Source: Linum tenue
Lineage: Eukaryota > Streptophyta > Magnoliopsida > Malpighiales > Linaceae
Length of the DNA: 64,000 bases
Direction: 5' to 3'
NCBI GenBank assembly: GCA_946122785.1
Contig: CAMGYJ010000010.1
Coordinates: 16,405,467 to 16,469,466 of the forward strand
Position numbers and translations under genes: made by a program. The notes beneath the pieces were generated by a model that was given only the letters and a program-made list of their open reading frames with translations, did not search any database and was not told where the DNA came from. Of this stretch, positions 1-9,093 are shown in pieces. Every line of letters starts with the position of its first letter. Position 1 is the stretch's first letter.

Positions 1-317
1 CATTCATAAGAGTTAATAGATTGTGTTTACTCTGTCCAGATGTTAATTTTTTCTTCCACGCCAGTCTTGTATCTTGGAAAGTTAAAGAGGCAACAACTAT
101 ATAACATGGTAATTTTCCCGCTGGGGGATTTCGTTTTGGAAATGGTGAGTGGAGAATTAGTTTCTCTATTCTAGTGCTGTGTTTATTGAAACTTGTTCTG
201 CTCACATCCGTTGACATTTCGAGCTCTCTCTTTTTCTCGGAATATTCTGCTTCTAGTGACCAATTGGTAAATGTCAAACAAGAAAATTATAACTTTTTGA
301 GCCGTGTATATTTACTC
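1..317. other. No recognised feature
   Basis: AT-rich sequence left of the first Pack-MULE. A 76-codon open frame at 174-404 runs into the transposon end and has no recognisable motif, so I do not call it a gene. The last ten bases (308-317, ATATTTACTC) are the left target-site duplication of the neighbouring element. Confidence 0.5.
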
Positions 318-1676
318 GGGTTAATTGCAAGGTTGGTCACTGTATTTACTAAAAACGTTCATGTTTGGTCACTGCAAATATTTAATTCCATTTATGGTCA
401 CTAAGATTAGTTCAATAGTTCAAATTTGGTCACTCTCCGTTAGTCTCCGTTAGTTTTTGCTGCTGTGGCAGTCAACTATTATAGTTGACCGTTAAATGAG
501 TGACGTGACCATTAAAAAATATTAAAATAATAAAATTTAAATATTTACAATTGCCACATCATTTTACAACTACTAAAAAATAAAAATAAAAATAAAACTT
601 AATTCCTATTATTCTATAAACACCTAAACCTACTTGAAAGCACTCTGGTTTTTCTTCTTGCCTATTTCGCTTCCGACTCCTCTGGTTTTCCCCTTGCTCC
701 TTCCCTCCCTCCCAAATTTCTCTTCTGCGCTCGCTCCTCCAAATTTCGATTCCGATCGATTTCCCATTTCCCTTCCCCCAAAACCCTAGAGCTAGAACTG
801 AGCGGGCGACGACCATTTCCGGCGAATCGGAAGAAGAGAAGGAAGCGAGGCTTCTGCTGGCTTCTGCTGCTGCTCTCTTTCTCTTTTATTTCATCATCTC
901 GTTTTCTTTGGGATTTCTGGTTTAGGGCTCTGTACATGTCGTCGTTTCTCTTTGCCGTCGGCCTCATTCTCCCCCCTGCTGCTGCTCCAGAACTGCTTGC
1001 TAGTAGTGACCTATCAACATCATCAATCATTGCCATGGCAGGGGCAGCTAGGAAGAAGGCAATGGAGACGCCGGGGAAGAGCATGACCGAGGAAGTGCAG
1101 AGATGGGGTTGCATGAAGCAGAACGGGGTAAGCTTGCGCTACATGATGGAATTCGGTTCGAAGCCATCCCTTCGCAACCTCCTGATCTCTGCTCAGTTTC
1201 TCCATAAGTTGAAGATGGATCGTTCCGGTTATGTACAGGCGGGTGGCGTGCATAAGAAAGGGAGGGATGAGGTTCACGATCACCGGGAGCGGGTCCGTCA
1301 ATTTGATTCTTGTGAGTAACGTCGACGGTAGCGGTGAAGTGGCGGCGATGGAGGAGGAGAAAGGGTAGGTTTAGGTGTTTATAGAATAATAGGAATTAAG
1401 TTTTATTTTTATTTTTTAGTAGTTGTAAAATGATGTGGCAATTGTAAATATTTAAATTTTATTATTTTAATATTTTTTTAATGGTCACGTCACTTATTTA
1501 ACGGTCAACTATAATAGTTGACTGCCACATCAGCAAAAACTAACAGAGACTAACGGAGAGTGACCAAATTTGAACTATTGAACTAATCTTAGTGACCATG
1601 AATGTAATTAAATATTTGCAGTGACCAAACATGAACATTTTTAATAAATCTAGTGACCAACCTTGCAATTAACCTC
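318..1676. mobile_element. Pack-MULE with captured PDK fragment
   Basis: A Mutator-like element with long terminal inverted repeats of about 315 bp (318-633 and 1365-1676) that pair almost base for base, starting GGTTAATTGC at both ends. It is flanked by a perfect 10-bp direct repeat, ATATTTACTC (308-317 and 1677-1686), as expected for a MULE insertion. There is no transposase. The 730-bp interior is GC-richer than the surroundings and carries a fragment of a host kinase gene, which makes it a Pack-MULE. It depends on a transposase encoded elsewhere. Length and target duplication are read directly; the Pack-MULE label follows from the captured gene. Confidence 0.92.
936..1319 (+). pseudogene. 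Captured pyruvate dehydrogenase kinase exon fragment
   Basis: Open frame of 127 codons inside the Pack-MULE. The part starting at the ATG at 1035 encodes about 58 residues matching the N-terminus of plant mitochondrial pyruvate dehydrogenase kinase, including WGCMKQNGVSLRYMMEFGSK and NLLISAQFLHK. After about 1208 the similarity stops, and the rest of the kinase (histidine-kinase-like ATP-binding domain) is absent, so it cannot be an active kinase. The upstream in-frame residues probably derive from the parent 5' leader. The frame is still open across the captured exon, so a short chimeric peptide or interfering transcript is possible. Identification rests on recall of the conserved family N-terminus. 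Confidence 0.88.
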
Positions 1677-1686
1677 ATATTTACTC

Positions 1687-2005
1687 ATTATAATAGATCA
1701 CTAGCGTCACGAATAGATAATGTTTTCTACAAAACTGACAAGCCACGAGCAAAAACCGAACTCCAACCCACCGGTAGGAAATAACGTGAGGGTATTTTTA
1801 ACCATCGAACGAATATTGTTTTCTCTACCAACAATATGAACCCTATTGTTGGGATTGTCCATATACTCAATTGAACTCTAATTCGACACCCTGGCTAGCA
1901 GAATAGTTCGTGAAACCATGTAGCAGCATAGTTGACAAAAGTTACGGGTAGTCCGCACAAGAGAAATCGTGCTCTAAAATTGAAGGATGTTAAACAACAC
2001 TAATA
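1687..2005. other. No recognised feature
   Basis: AT-rich intergenic DNA between the Pack-MULE and the CACTA-like terminus. I see no open frame, inverted repeat or tandem repeat here. Confidence 0.5.
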
Positions 2006-2503
2006 CACTATAGGAAATTCCTACAATGCCTTGAAGTAAGGTAACTTGATTTTTTTTACCTGCTATAGCAGGTTTCACAGGTTATATTACGTAAAACACA
2101 ACAGGTGTTACGTAATGATTACGTAACGTATGTGCATCTTCCGTAACAGTTGTAAAATCTCATTACGGAAGCCTTACGTAATGGAGGGTTCTTTTAGGCA
2201 ACGAATATTTATCTCGCGTTACGTAAAGTAATAAGTCATTACGGAAGTCTTACGTAATGCTTCTAATTTAACGGTTACGTAAGAAATAACTGTCATTACG
2301 GAAGCCTTACGTAATTGAGGCTTCTTTTACGTACTGAATATTAACCTTGTGTTACGTAAAGTGTGAAGGTATTACGGAAGCCTTACGTAATTGAAGCTTC
2401 TTTTACGTAATGAATATTAATCTTGCGTTACGTAAAGTGTGAAGGTATTACGGAAGTCTTACGTAATTGAGGCTTCTTTTACATAATGAATATTAATCTT
2501 GCC
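2006..2503. mobile_element. CACTA-like terminus with ACGT-rich subterminal repeats
   Basis: The segment starts with CACTATAGGAAATT, the form of a CACTA (En/Spm) terminal repeat, and continues into a field of short repeats, as CACTA subterminal regions do. From about 2085 to 2500 the palindromic core TTACGTAA or its half occurs more than a dozen times. An imperfect unit containing TTACGGAAGCCTTACGTAAT recurs at about 2163, 2240, 2298, 2373 and 2449 (spacing roughly 58-77 bp). No matching right end was found, so this is a truncated end. It is cut off by the MITE copy at 2504. Confidence 0.6.
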
Positions 2504-2724
2504 CTGGTGTACGTCAGGCGTATAGTACACAACATGTGATCTAACCGTTAGATGTACTTAGATGAGCTCCGGCCGATCTCAACGGTCAATTTTTGTTTTT
2601 CATTAAATCAAACTTCGAGTTGGGGTTTAGAAAATCGGTGCCTGAGGTTTATCCATTAGAGGTTAGGGTATAGTATCATACACCAAACTCGATTTATCAT
2701 GGTCTAGATAGAGATATCTCACTA
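2504..2724. mobile_element. MITE family copy A (truncated)
   Basis: About 220 bp nearly identical to 4782-5004. It starts CTGGTGTACGTCAGGCGTAT and ends GATATCTCACTA. Unlike copy B it lacks the right inverted repeat, so this copy is truncated or lost its end by rearrangement. Confidence 0.8.
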
Positions 2725-3336
2725 TAATATGGGATAATATTTGATACCAGTCATAATATAGCGATAAATTTGCTAAAACCTCATAACACACCGACTTAAA
2801 ATTTGATTAACCCAGGGCAACTTGACTACGTTGCTAACACTAAAAATTATAGCAAGTGATAATATTTTCTCTTTTATACTTTGTTTTCCGGCGAGGATAC
2901 CGTGTGTTTTTAAACAAAATTGATTGCATTTTTGACTTCTTCGAACACTTTGAGAACAAATCTACGTTAAATTATCTCTACTCCTATGGAGGATCAGTGA
3001 GTGCTTCAAACTACAACTATGACTACTTGCAGAGAAAAAAAAATAAAGTTTGACGTAGGCGTTAATTGTTTGGTTGTGGTTTTATCTCTGTCGACCCCAC
3101 CTTCTATTTATAGCCACGAGGAGGTAACCGCCGTAGAAACTGTCTCTTGGATATCTTCCAAAAAGAACCGCTCCTTGCTTCCCCGGTTGGTAGTTACTCC
3201 TTCAACCGTCTAGGTGCCTCTCTTGGAGCCGTCGTGGGTCTTGGAGTGTCACTTGCCTCGCCTAGTCTTGTTCCAAATCTTGTGCCATGCTAGTATTTTG
3301 ATAAGCATGTGGTGTCTCACAAAGGGCGTCGTGGTC
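2725..3336. other. Unassigned intergenic sequence
   Basis: No gene recognised. Short open frames (for example 2856-3053 and 3001-3213) overlap each other, start in low-complexity sequence and match no family I know. The last bases form the left target duplication (3329-3336) of the hAT element. Confidence 0.5.
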
Positions 3337-3906
3337 CAGGGCCGTCCCATGATAATCGCAGGCCCTGTTCGACAATTTAAAATGTGGCCCCAAAACAATT
3401 TTTCATAAATTTTTTTAAAATAAAATTATTAACTAATAATAAAAATGACAACTTCAGAAAATGATTGGAAAAAAATAATATTATCTACGCTTATAAATTA
3501 ACTTTTTCAAATTTTCGGGTTGACATAATTAGAATTGGGTGTGTACAATTCATATTTAGGCGTTGGATATTTTTGAGAAGTTGATAATTTTGGGAAAAGA
3601 GAAGAAGATTAAATACCTAACTGTTAGTTTTGATTCAACAAACAAGTCGTAGCTCAGTGGTTGCGTATTATTTTGATGAAAAGGATAGGACCGCGGTTCG
3701 ATTCTCCTCCTGCACCTTTGTACTTTGGGTTTTTGTGTGTGTGGGCCGTGCCAGCCCAAGGAGTTCCAGTGTGGGCCTCGCCAGCCCAACGGGGCCTCCG
3801 AACTAAGGGTTTATATGGGCCTCCAGACTTAATTGATTATGAGGCCCCAATAAAATTGAGGCCCTGTGCTGTAGGTCTGACCAGCACAGGGTCTGGGCCG
3901 GACTTG
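3337..3906. mobile_element. Non-autonomous hAT element
   Basis: 570-bp element with short imperfect terminal inverted repeats (left CAGGGCCGTCCC, right complement CAAGTCCGGCCC). It is flanked by the 8-bp direct repeat TCGTGGTC (3329-3336 and 3907-3914). An 8-bp duplication with CAGGG-type ends is the signature of hAT elements. It encodes no transposase. The interior is rich in GGCCC-type subterminal repeats near both ends and contains a tRNA-like stretch. Confidence 0.75.
3647..3712 (+). other. tRNA-like stretch (A and B box) inside the hAT
   Basis: TAGCTCAGTGG at about 3652 resembles an RNA polymerase III A box, and GGTTCGATTCT at about 3694 resembles a B box, spaced as in a tRNA. The flanks do not fold into an acceptor stem that I can see. 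It is therefore more likely a decayed tRNA-derived (SINE-like) insertion or mimic than a tRNA gene. Confidence 0.45.
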
Positions 3907-3914
3907 TCGTGGTC

Positions 3915-4291
3915 CTCTTGCCTCGTGGTCATGGACTTCTTACTCATGTCCATGACCTACTTGTCTAACGGTCATGGACCTCTTGAGACTTAGTCATTGG
4001 TGATATAATGCTCCACCACCATACCCTTCTCATTCGTGTCCATGTCCCCTCTTATGAAGCGGCATGGACCTTTCAATCATGCATATAGCCCCTCTAGTTA
4101 GTAAATACTCCGTTTAAAACACGTATATGTACATGTACGTACTTTATTCGTTTAAAACTTCAGTATCCATATTATTGTCAAGCCGTTTCTATTTTGTCCG
4201 TTCATTTGATAGCTCCCGTATTAAACACGTATAAAACCCGTATAATACATTTAATATCCGTATTTATCGAATTAAATTATCAACTTTACTA

Positions 4292-4296
<5 letters not shown>
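3915..4296. other. Unassigned intergenic sequence
   Basis: No gene recognised. Stretches such as CATGGACCTCTTG and CTCATGTCCATG resemble the tandem unit at 5039-5674, so this may be an older diverged copy of the same repeat. Confidence 0.4.
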
Positions 4297-4333
<37 letters not shown>

Positions 4334-4741
4334 GCTACTTCGGTGCACTCACTTTTTTGGGTGCATTCAGTGCACCCACCTCTAAAAGTGGTCATAATAC
4401 ATTAAATTTTGAAATTTAATGGGTTGTATTAGTCTAATATGATAATATAACATAGAATCTCAACTAATCAACCCATTACCCTAACCTATTAACCTTCAAT
4501 TTTGAATCTTAACCCAAAATCCCAAATTGTAGACCCTAACCCTAACCCTAAATTCCTGAACCCTGAATCATTCAAATTAAAGTGAATCTTGAATGATTTT
4601 TGTACAAATTCATGTGGTTCTTGTTCATCATACCACAAGTGATGATTGACATCGTTTTCACATGAATCGCCTGCTCAGAATGACGATTATGAGGCGGGTG
4701 CATTGAATGCACCCAAAAAAGTGAGTGCACCGAAGACATAA

Positions 4742-4773
<32 letters not shown>
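4297..4773. mobile_element. MITE flanked by TA repeats
   Basis: A MITE of about 413 bp (4331-4743) with terminal inverted repeats of about 45 bp. TTCGGTGCACTCACTTTTTT at the left is matched by its complement at the right, including an inner GGGTGCATTCA. It is embedded between two (TA)n tracts (about 4297-4330 and 4744-4773), so it inserted into, or was bounded by, a TA microsatellite. No coding potential. A short CCCTAACCCTAACCCTAA run at about 4532 is a minor telomere-like stretch. Confidence 0.7.
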
Positions 4774-4775
<2 letters not shown>

Positions 4776-4781
4776 TAAGTA

Positions 4782-5037
4782 CTGGTGTACGTCAGGCGTA
4801 TAGTACACAACATGTGATCTAACCGTTAGATGTACTTAGATGAGCTCCGGCCGATCTCAACGGTCAATTTTTGTTTTTCATTAAATCAAACTTCGAGTTG
4901 GGGTTTAGAAAATCGGTGCCTGAGGTTTATCCATTCGAGGTTAGGGTATAGTATCATACCCCAAACTCGATTTAATTCATGGTCTAGATAGAGATATCTC
5001 ACTAGTAGTACGTGACGTATAGTATACGCCTGACGTA
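4782..5037. mobile_element. MITE family copy B (both ends present)
   Basis: Second copy of the sequence at 2504-2724. Here the right end is present: GTATACGCCTGACGTA at about 5022-5036 is the inverted match of the left end TACGTCAGGCGTATA. The element is therefore a short inverted-repeat MITE of about 255 bp without coding capacity. Confidence 0.75.
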
Positions 5038-5038
5038 T

Positions 5039-5674
5039 TTTTAGAATAATTAATTTTGTATATTTATTACTTTTAACGCACTATTAAACGCAGCATTAAC
5101 ATAAAGACGGAGTACATATTTTATCCGTAACTTTCCCATACCGTATTTTACTAACTATCTCAGACATATTATTTTTCAATCTTCTTTCAGATCCGCTACT
5201 CGTGATGGACATGGCCCTCTTCGTGAAGCGGCACGTGCTTCTAGATTCTAGACAATCATGGCCCTCCTCGTTAAAGCGGGCACGTCCTTCCCAAACTTAG
5301 AATATTTTGTCCCTCCTCGCGGCGGGAGACCTCCAAATCACACAATGGACTTTTAGAATAATTAAATTATATATATTTATGACTTTTAACGTACTATTAA
5401 ACGCAACATTAACATAAAGACGGAGTAAAATACCCGTACATATTTTATCCGTAACTTTCCCGTACCGTATTTTACTAACTATTTCAGACTTAGTATTTTT
5501 CAATCTTCTTTCAGATCCGCTGCTCGTGATGGACATGGCCCTCTTCGTGAAGCGACACGTGCTTCTAGATTCTAGACAATCATGACCCTCCTCGTTGAAG
5601 CGGGCACGTCCTTCCCAGACTTACAATATTTTGTCCCTCCTCGCGGCGGGAGACCTCCAAATCACACAATGGAC
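5039..5674. repeat. Tandem duplication, 312-bp unit, two copies
   Basis: Copy 1 (5039-5350) and copy 2 (5351-5674) start TTTTAGAATAATTAA and end CACACAATGGAC, with only scattered differences. A second, smaller direct repeat of 43 bp follows (5681-5723 and 5724-5766, starting ATCTGGCAAA). I see no gene; the open frame across copy 2 on the minus strand has no known motif. Confidence 0.85.
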
Positions 5675-5810
5675 ATAAACATCTGGCAAATTCTCAAAGG
5701 TCTTCTCATTTCTAAGAGACCCTAATCTGGCAAATTTTCAAAGGTCTTTTCATTTCTAAGAGACCCTAAAACTTTCCCTCCGAGAGACTACTTTAATTTT
5801 TTTTTAAAAT

Positions 5811-5831
5811 GTGGACGACAGGATTCGAATC
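5811..5831 (-). pseudogene. Fragment of the tRNA-Ser 3' end
   Basis: About 21 bp copy the T-arm and acceptor 3' half of the adjacent tRNA gene with two changes, preceded by a poly-A/T tract. The surrounding AGACCCTAAAACTTTCCC text is also repeated downstream of the real tRNA. This is therefore a partial local duplication of the tRNA 3' flank, not a gene. Confidence 0.65.
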
Positions 5832-5905
5832 TTCGAAAGACCCTAAAACTTTCCCTTCGAATTGCGCAGAGACCTTTAAGCTTTCCATACTTGTATTTTT
5901 AAAAA

Positions 5906-5987
5906 CGTGGACGGCAGGATTCGAACCTGCGTGGGCAAAGCCCACATGATTTCTAGTCATGCCCGATAACCACTCCGGCACGTCCAC
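5906..5987 (-). tRNA. tRNA-Ser (anticodon AGA)
   Basis: 82-nt cloverleaf on the minus strand. A 7-bp acceptor stem (GTGGACG with CGTCCAC) and discriminator G are followed directly by TTTTT (5901-5905), a polymerase III terminator. The anticodon stem-loop has stem CATGA/TCATG and loop CTAGAAA, giving anticodon AGA, which reads UCU serine. The long variable arm (TGGGCTTTGCCCA) is typical of class II tRNA-Ser. The B box GGTTCGAATCC is intact. No CCA is encoded, as expected for a nuclear eukaryotic tRNA. It has no intron. Confidence 0.95.
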
Positions 5988-6299
5988 TTGATTAAGAATC
6001 ATTTTAATCACTAGTTATATATATCTGAAAAACTTTAATCTCTAACATGATTTTTCCATTCTCGCTGAGATATATCCATCCTTCCTCGTGTTTATTTTGT
6101 GTAATTATGTTATTGCTCTAGCTTGAATAATTACTCGAACAAGGTAGGAAATGTCACAAAGACTTTTAAGGAAGCTCGGCACTATTTATAATGTAGAGAC
6201 CTGTACAACAAAATTAAGTCAAATAATATACTAAAATTTGAGGGGACATGTTCTTCGTGGATACGTGTATCATTGACGATTCTGCATTAATTTTTTTTT
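5988..6299. other. Intergenic, no recognised feature
   Basis: AT-rich DNA between the tRNA gene and the LINE. It ends in a run of about 19 T (about 6289-6307), which borders the 5' truncation point of the LINE. Confidence 0.5.
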
Positions 6300-6309
6300 T
6301 TTTTTTGCG

Positions 6310-8082
6310 TTCTTACATTATTTTCAGTTTTAAACCAATCGCTTTGGCTTTGCCTTTGCATGTTATGTCCTGCTTTAAGTTGTCTTTATCCCTGTGTCGG
6401 TTATTGGATAAGCACGTGGCCAGATTCTGGTGGGGGGTGGTGGAGGATCGATCGAAGATTCGCTGGGTGTCTTGGCGAAATATGTGTAGGAGTAAGCATG
6501 ATGGGGGGATGGGGTTTAGACGATTTGAGCACTTTAATCAAGCCCTGTTGGCTAAAATTGGGTGGCGTATCATGATGGAGCCTCAATCCCTATTAGCCCA
6601 GGTTTATAAAGGAAAGTACTTCCCCAGAGGAACCTTTCTGCAAGCGACGGCTAGATCCCGGCCGTCGTGGGGGTGGCAAAGCATTCTGTTTGGTCGGCAG
6701 TTGCTGGAAAAGGGCCTTCGATGGCAGATTGGTAATGGTCGGCCGGCCTCGCTGCTCCAATCGAATTGGATACCGCTGTTCCAGTTGGACCCCCCTAATT
6801 ATAATCCTCGTGTGTTACCAGAGGGGGGGGGGACCCGCGAGTGGAGGAAGTCTTGTGTCCGGGTGAGGGTAAGTGGAATGATTTGATGCTCAGCCAGTGG
6901 TTTGATCCACCGACCTGCCAGGCCATTAAAGCAATCCCTTTGCCACGGAGGGATGTTGAGGATAGATTGATCTGACATGATACTGTTGATGGGGTTTTCT
7001 CTGTCAAGTCTGCTTATCATCTTGCTGTTGCAGTGGATAGGAGGGAAGGTAGATGGAAATCGGTGGTTGGTTGGATGGACAAACCTAGCTGGGTTCGGCT
7101 GTGGAATGCGAATATTTCCCCAAAATTGAAGGTTTTTGTGTGGCAGCTATTCCACCGTGCTTTACCAACTACGGAGGCTCTCATTGAGAAGAAGGTAGAG
7201 GTCCATCCTCGGTGTCCGGTCTGCTGGGAGGGTACAGAGACCCTGGAACATCTCTTTCTGACCTGTCCAGTGGCTCGGGCCCTCTGGGACTATGCGGGTT
7301 TGGATTACCTTGGAGAGGGATTGCCTCGGCATACTTTTTCACTGTTTCTGAAGAGATTGTTGGCTCTTGTCCATGACCCGGGCTTGTTCAAGAAGGTGGT
7401 GGCCATTCTTTGGAGGATCTGGCGGTCTCGGAACTGGGTTGTCTTTGAGGGCAAGCAGTTCGGGCTTCAAGCCTTGATGCGTCAATTTCACCAGCAGTAT
7501 GAGGAGTGGGTTGGTCTTTCCGCGGGCCCACCATCATCACGGGGGTCGGTGGGGCCAGTCAATCTCCTCTCTCCTTCGGTGGGGGGCGGTAGGGCGATCT
7601 GTATGTGGGATGGGGCCACGCGAGGTGGTTCTCATTCTGCTGGAGGGATGGTCCTAATGAGCCCAGCGAGGGAGGTCCTTATGGTTAAAGGTGTCCAGTT
7701 TCCTTTGATTGATGACCCCATGGTGGTGGAGTTGCTGGTTCTCAGGGATGCGCTCGTCTGGTGTCTGGAGTTGGGCTTTTCGGAGGTGAGGATGGAAGGG
7801 GATGCTAAAGTGGTCATTGATAAGATTAACAAGGCGGATGCTAGGGATAACAGGGGGGGCGGTGCTTGAAGAGATAGGACATTATTGTCAGGCCCATCCT
7901 GGTTTTTCCTTTCGATTTGTAGGTCGGTGTAACAATAGGGTAGCCCATTTGGTGGCTAGAAAGGCCCTTTCTTTGTACCCGTCTATGAGTTGTCATTTTG
8001 ATTTTCGTGCCTGGCTTGCTTCCAGGGTGTAACTATTGTTTGCTTATATCAATATATGATTACCTTTTGTTAAAAAAAAAAA
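6310..8082 (+). mobile_element. 5'-truncated LINE (L1-type)
   Basis: Remnant of a plant L1-type non-LTR retrotransposon, plus strand. It begins in the C-terminal part of the reverse transcriptase and ends with a short poly-A tail (about 8071-8081). The 5' region (ORF1, endonuclease and catalytic reverse transcriptase core) is missing, the usual outcome of incomplete target-primed reverse transcription. I could not identify a target-site duplication. Confidence 0.88.
6330..8032 (+). pseudogene. LINE ORF2 C-terminus: RT tail, zf-RVT, RNase H
   Basis: Order of recognisable parts: the post-reverse-transcriptase connection region (RFWWG, KHDGGMGFRR, FNQALLAKIGWRI), the zinc-binding domain of reverse transcriptases (WNANISPKLKVFVWQLFHRA, then CPVCWEGTETLEHLFLTCP), and an RNase H domain with acidic residues in DGATRGG, VVELLVLRDAL and MEGDAKVVIDKI. 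The frame is broken near 6830 in a run of G, by a TGA at about 6973, and again near 7855 in another G run. The frame resumes as RFVGRCNNRVAHLVARKAL and ends at 8032. Two of the breaks lie in homopolymer G tracts. Non-functional. Confidence 0.88.
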
Positions 8083-8363
8083 GATCTAACATGGTATCAG
8101 AGTATTATATAACCGAGAGATCTTGTATTCAAATTACTACAACTCCCATTTGTTGAGCACGTGATATTTAGATATGTGCAAATTTCAAGCTCTTATGAGT
8201 GGTTTTCATTTGAGGAGCGTGTTACCATGTGGTAAGAAATTCATTATTGAACATCTTCCAACAGTTCGAGGTATTGGAACTAATTAGTTCTTGATATTAT
8301 ATTGCATTCTTAGTGATGGGAATTTTGTTGGTTGAATTCGCGTGTATTAATTCTGTCAAAAGA
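8083..8363 (+). mobile_element. Possible LTR-element internal fragment
   Basis: AACATGGTATCAGAG at 8088-8102 has the form of an initiator-methionine tRNA primer binding site (TGGTATCAGAG), and the following AT-rich text resembles the start of a plant LTR or TRIM internal region. No LTR pair was found, so this is only a suggestion. Confidence 0.3.
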
Positions 8364-8371
8364 AGAAAAAG

Positions 8372-9070
8372 CAGGGGCGGAGCTACATTGATTGTAGGGG
8401 CCCACCCGGGAATGGTCTCGGCCCCTAGGACTTTAACGATAGTTAGTAAAAAATATAAATCCACGTGTTCAGTACATTATGACATATAAAAACTAAGTTG
8501 GTGGTAATCAAACTTTACTTCTAACTTATTGAACCTAGGTTCAATTCTCAGTGTTGTAGATTTTGCTTTTAAAACTAACTTCGAGACATCATTATTTTAA
8601 TTCCCATCTATATTTCCTTAAACCAAACAACGAAAAAAATCGCCCCTTTCATACTTTTTATAATCCTCTAGATTTTTCAGAAGAGAAAATCAATAAATTA
8701 GATTTCCAATTGAGAATTTTTTGAATTGAAATTCTTAATCATTGTTCTTTACAGAAGCTATGGTTTATTTATAACCTAGGTTAGGGTTTAACAATGACAA
8801 GACTATTAACACAATCTTTATCTTCTTCTGACTCTTCCAGTTTCAAGTGCTATAGGTGAACGTGTATTTTCGACTATGAAGTAGGTGAAGAATAGACTAC
8901 GAAACAAAATAAATGATGAATTTCTTGCTGATAGTTTAGTTATTTATCTTAAATAAACGTAGCTCAAATTTTTAGTTTAATACTATTTTGAGTGATGTGT
9001 CAATAATTATTATTATTTAATAATAATTAGTTTCTGCCCACCCGGTCTCGAAATTCTGGCTCCGCCCCTG
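8372..9070 (+). mobile_element. Decayed hAT transposon remnant
   Basis: 699 bp with inverted ends CAGGGGCGGAGC and GCTCCGCCCCTG and a perfect 8-bp target duplication, AGAAAAAG (8364-8371 and 9071-9078). Near 8835-8960 the plus strand still encodes traces of the hAT C-terminal dimerisation region (reading like SSAIGERVFSTMK, a stop, then RLRNKINDEFLADSLVIYL). It is therefore an internally deleted derivative of an hAT transposase gene rather than an unrelated MITE. Confidence 0.85.
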
Positions 9071-9093
9071 AGAAAAAGGGACATGCAATGCAT

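Noticed and set aside
4532..4552. Interstitial telomere repeat
   Set aside because: Only about three CCCTAA units, inside a MITE, and not in the usual plant CCCTAAA form; too short to interpret.
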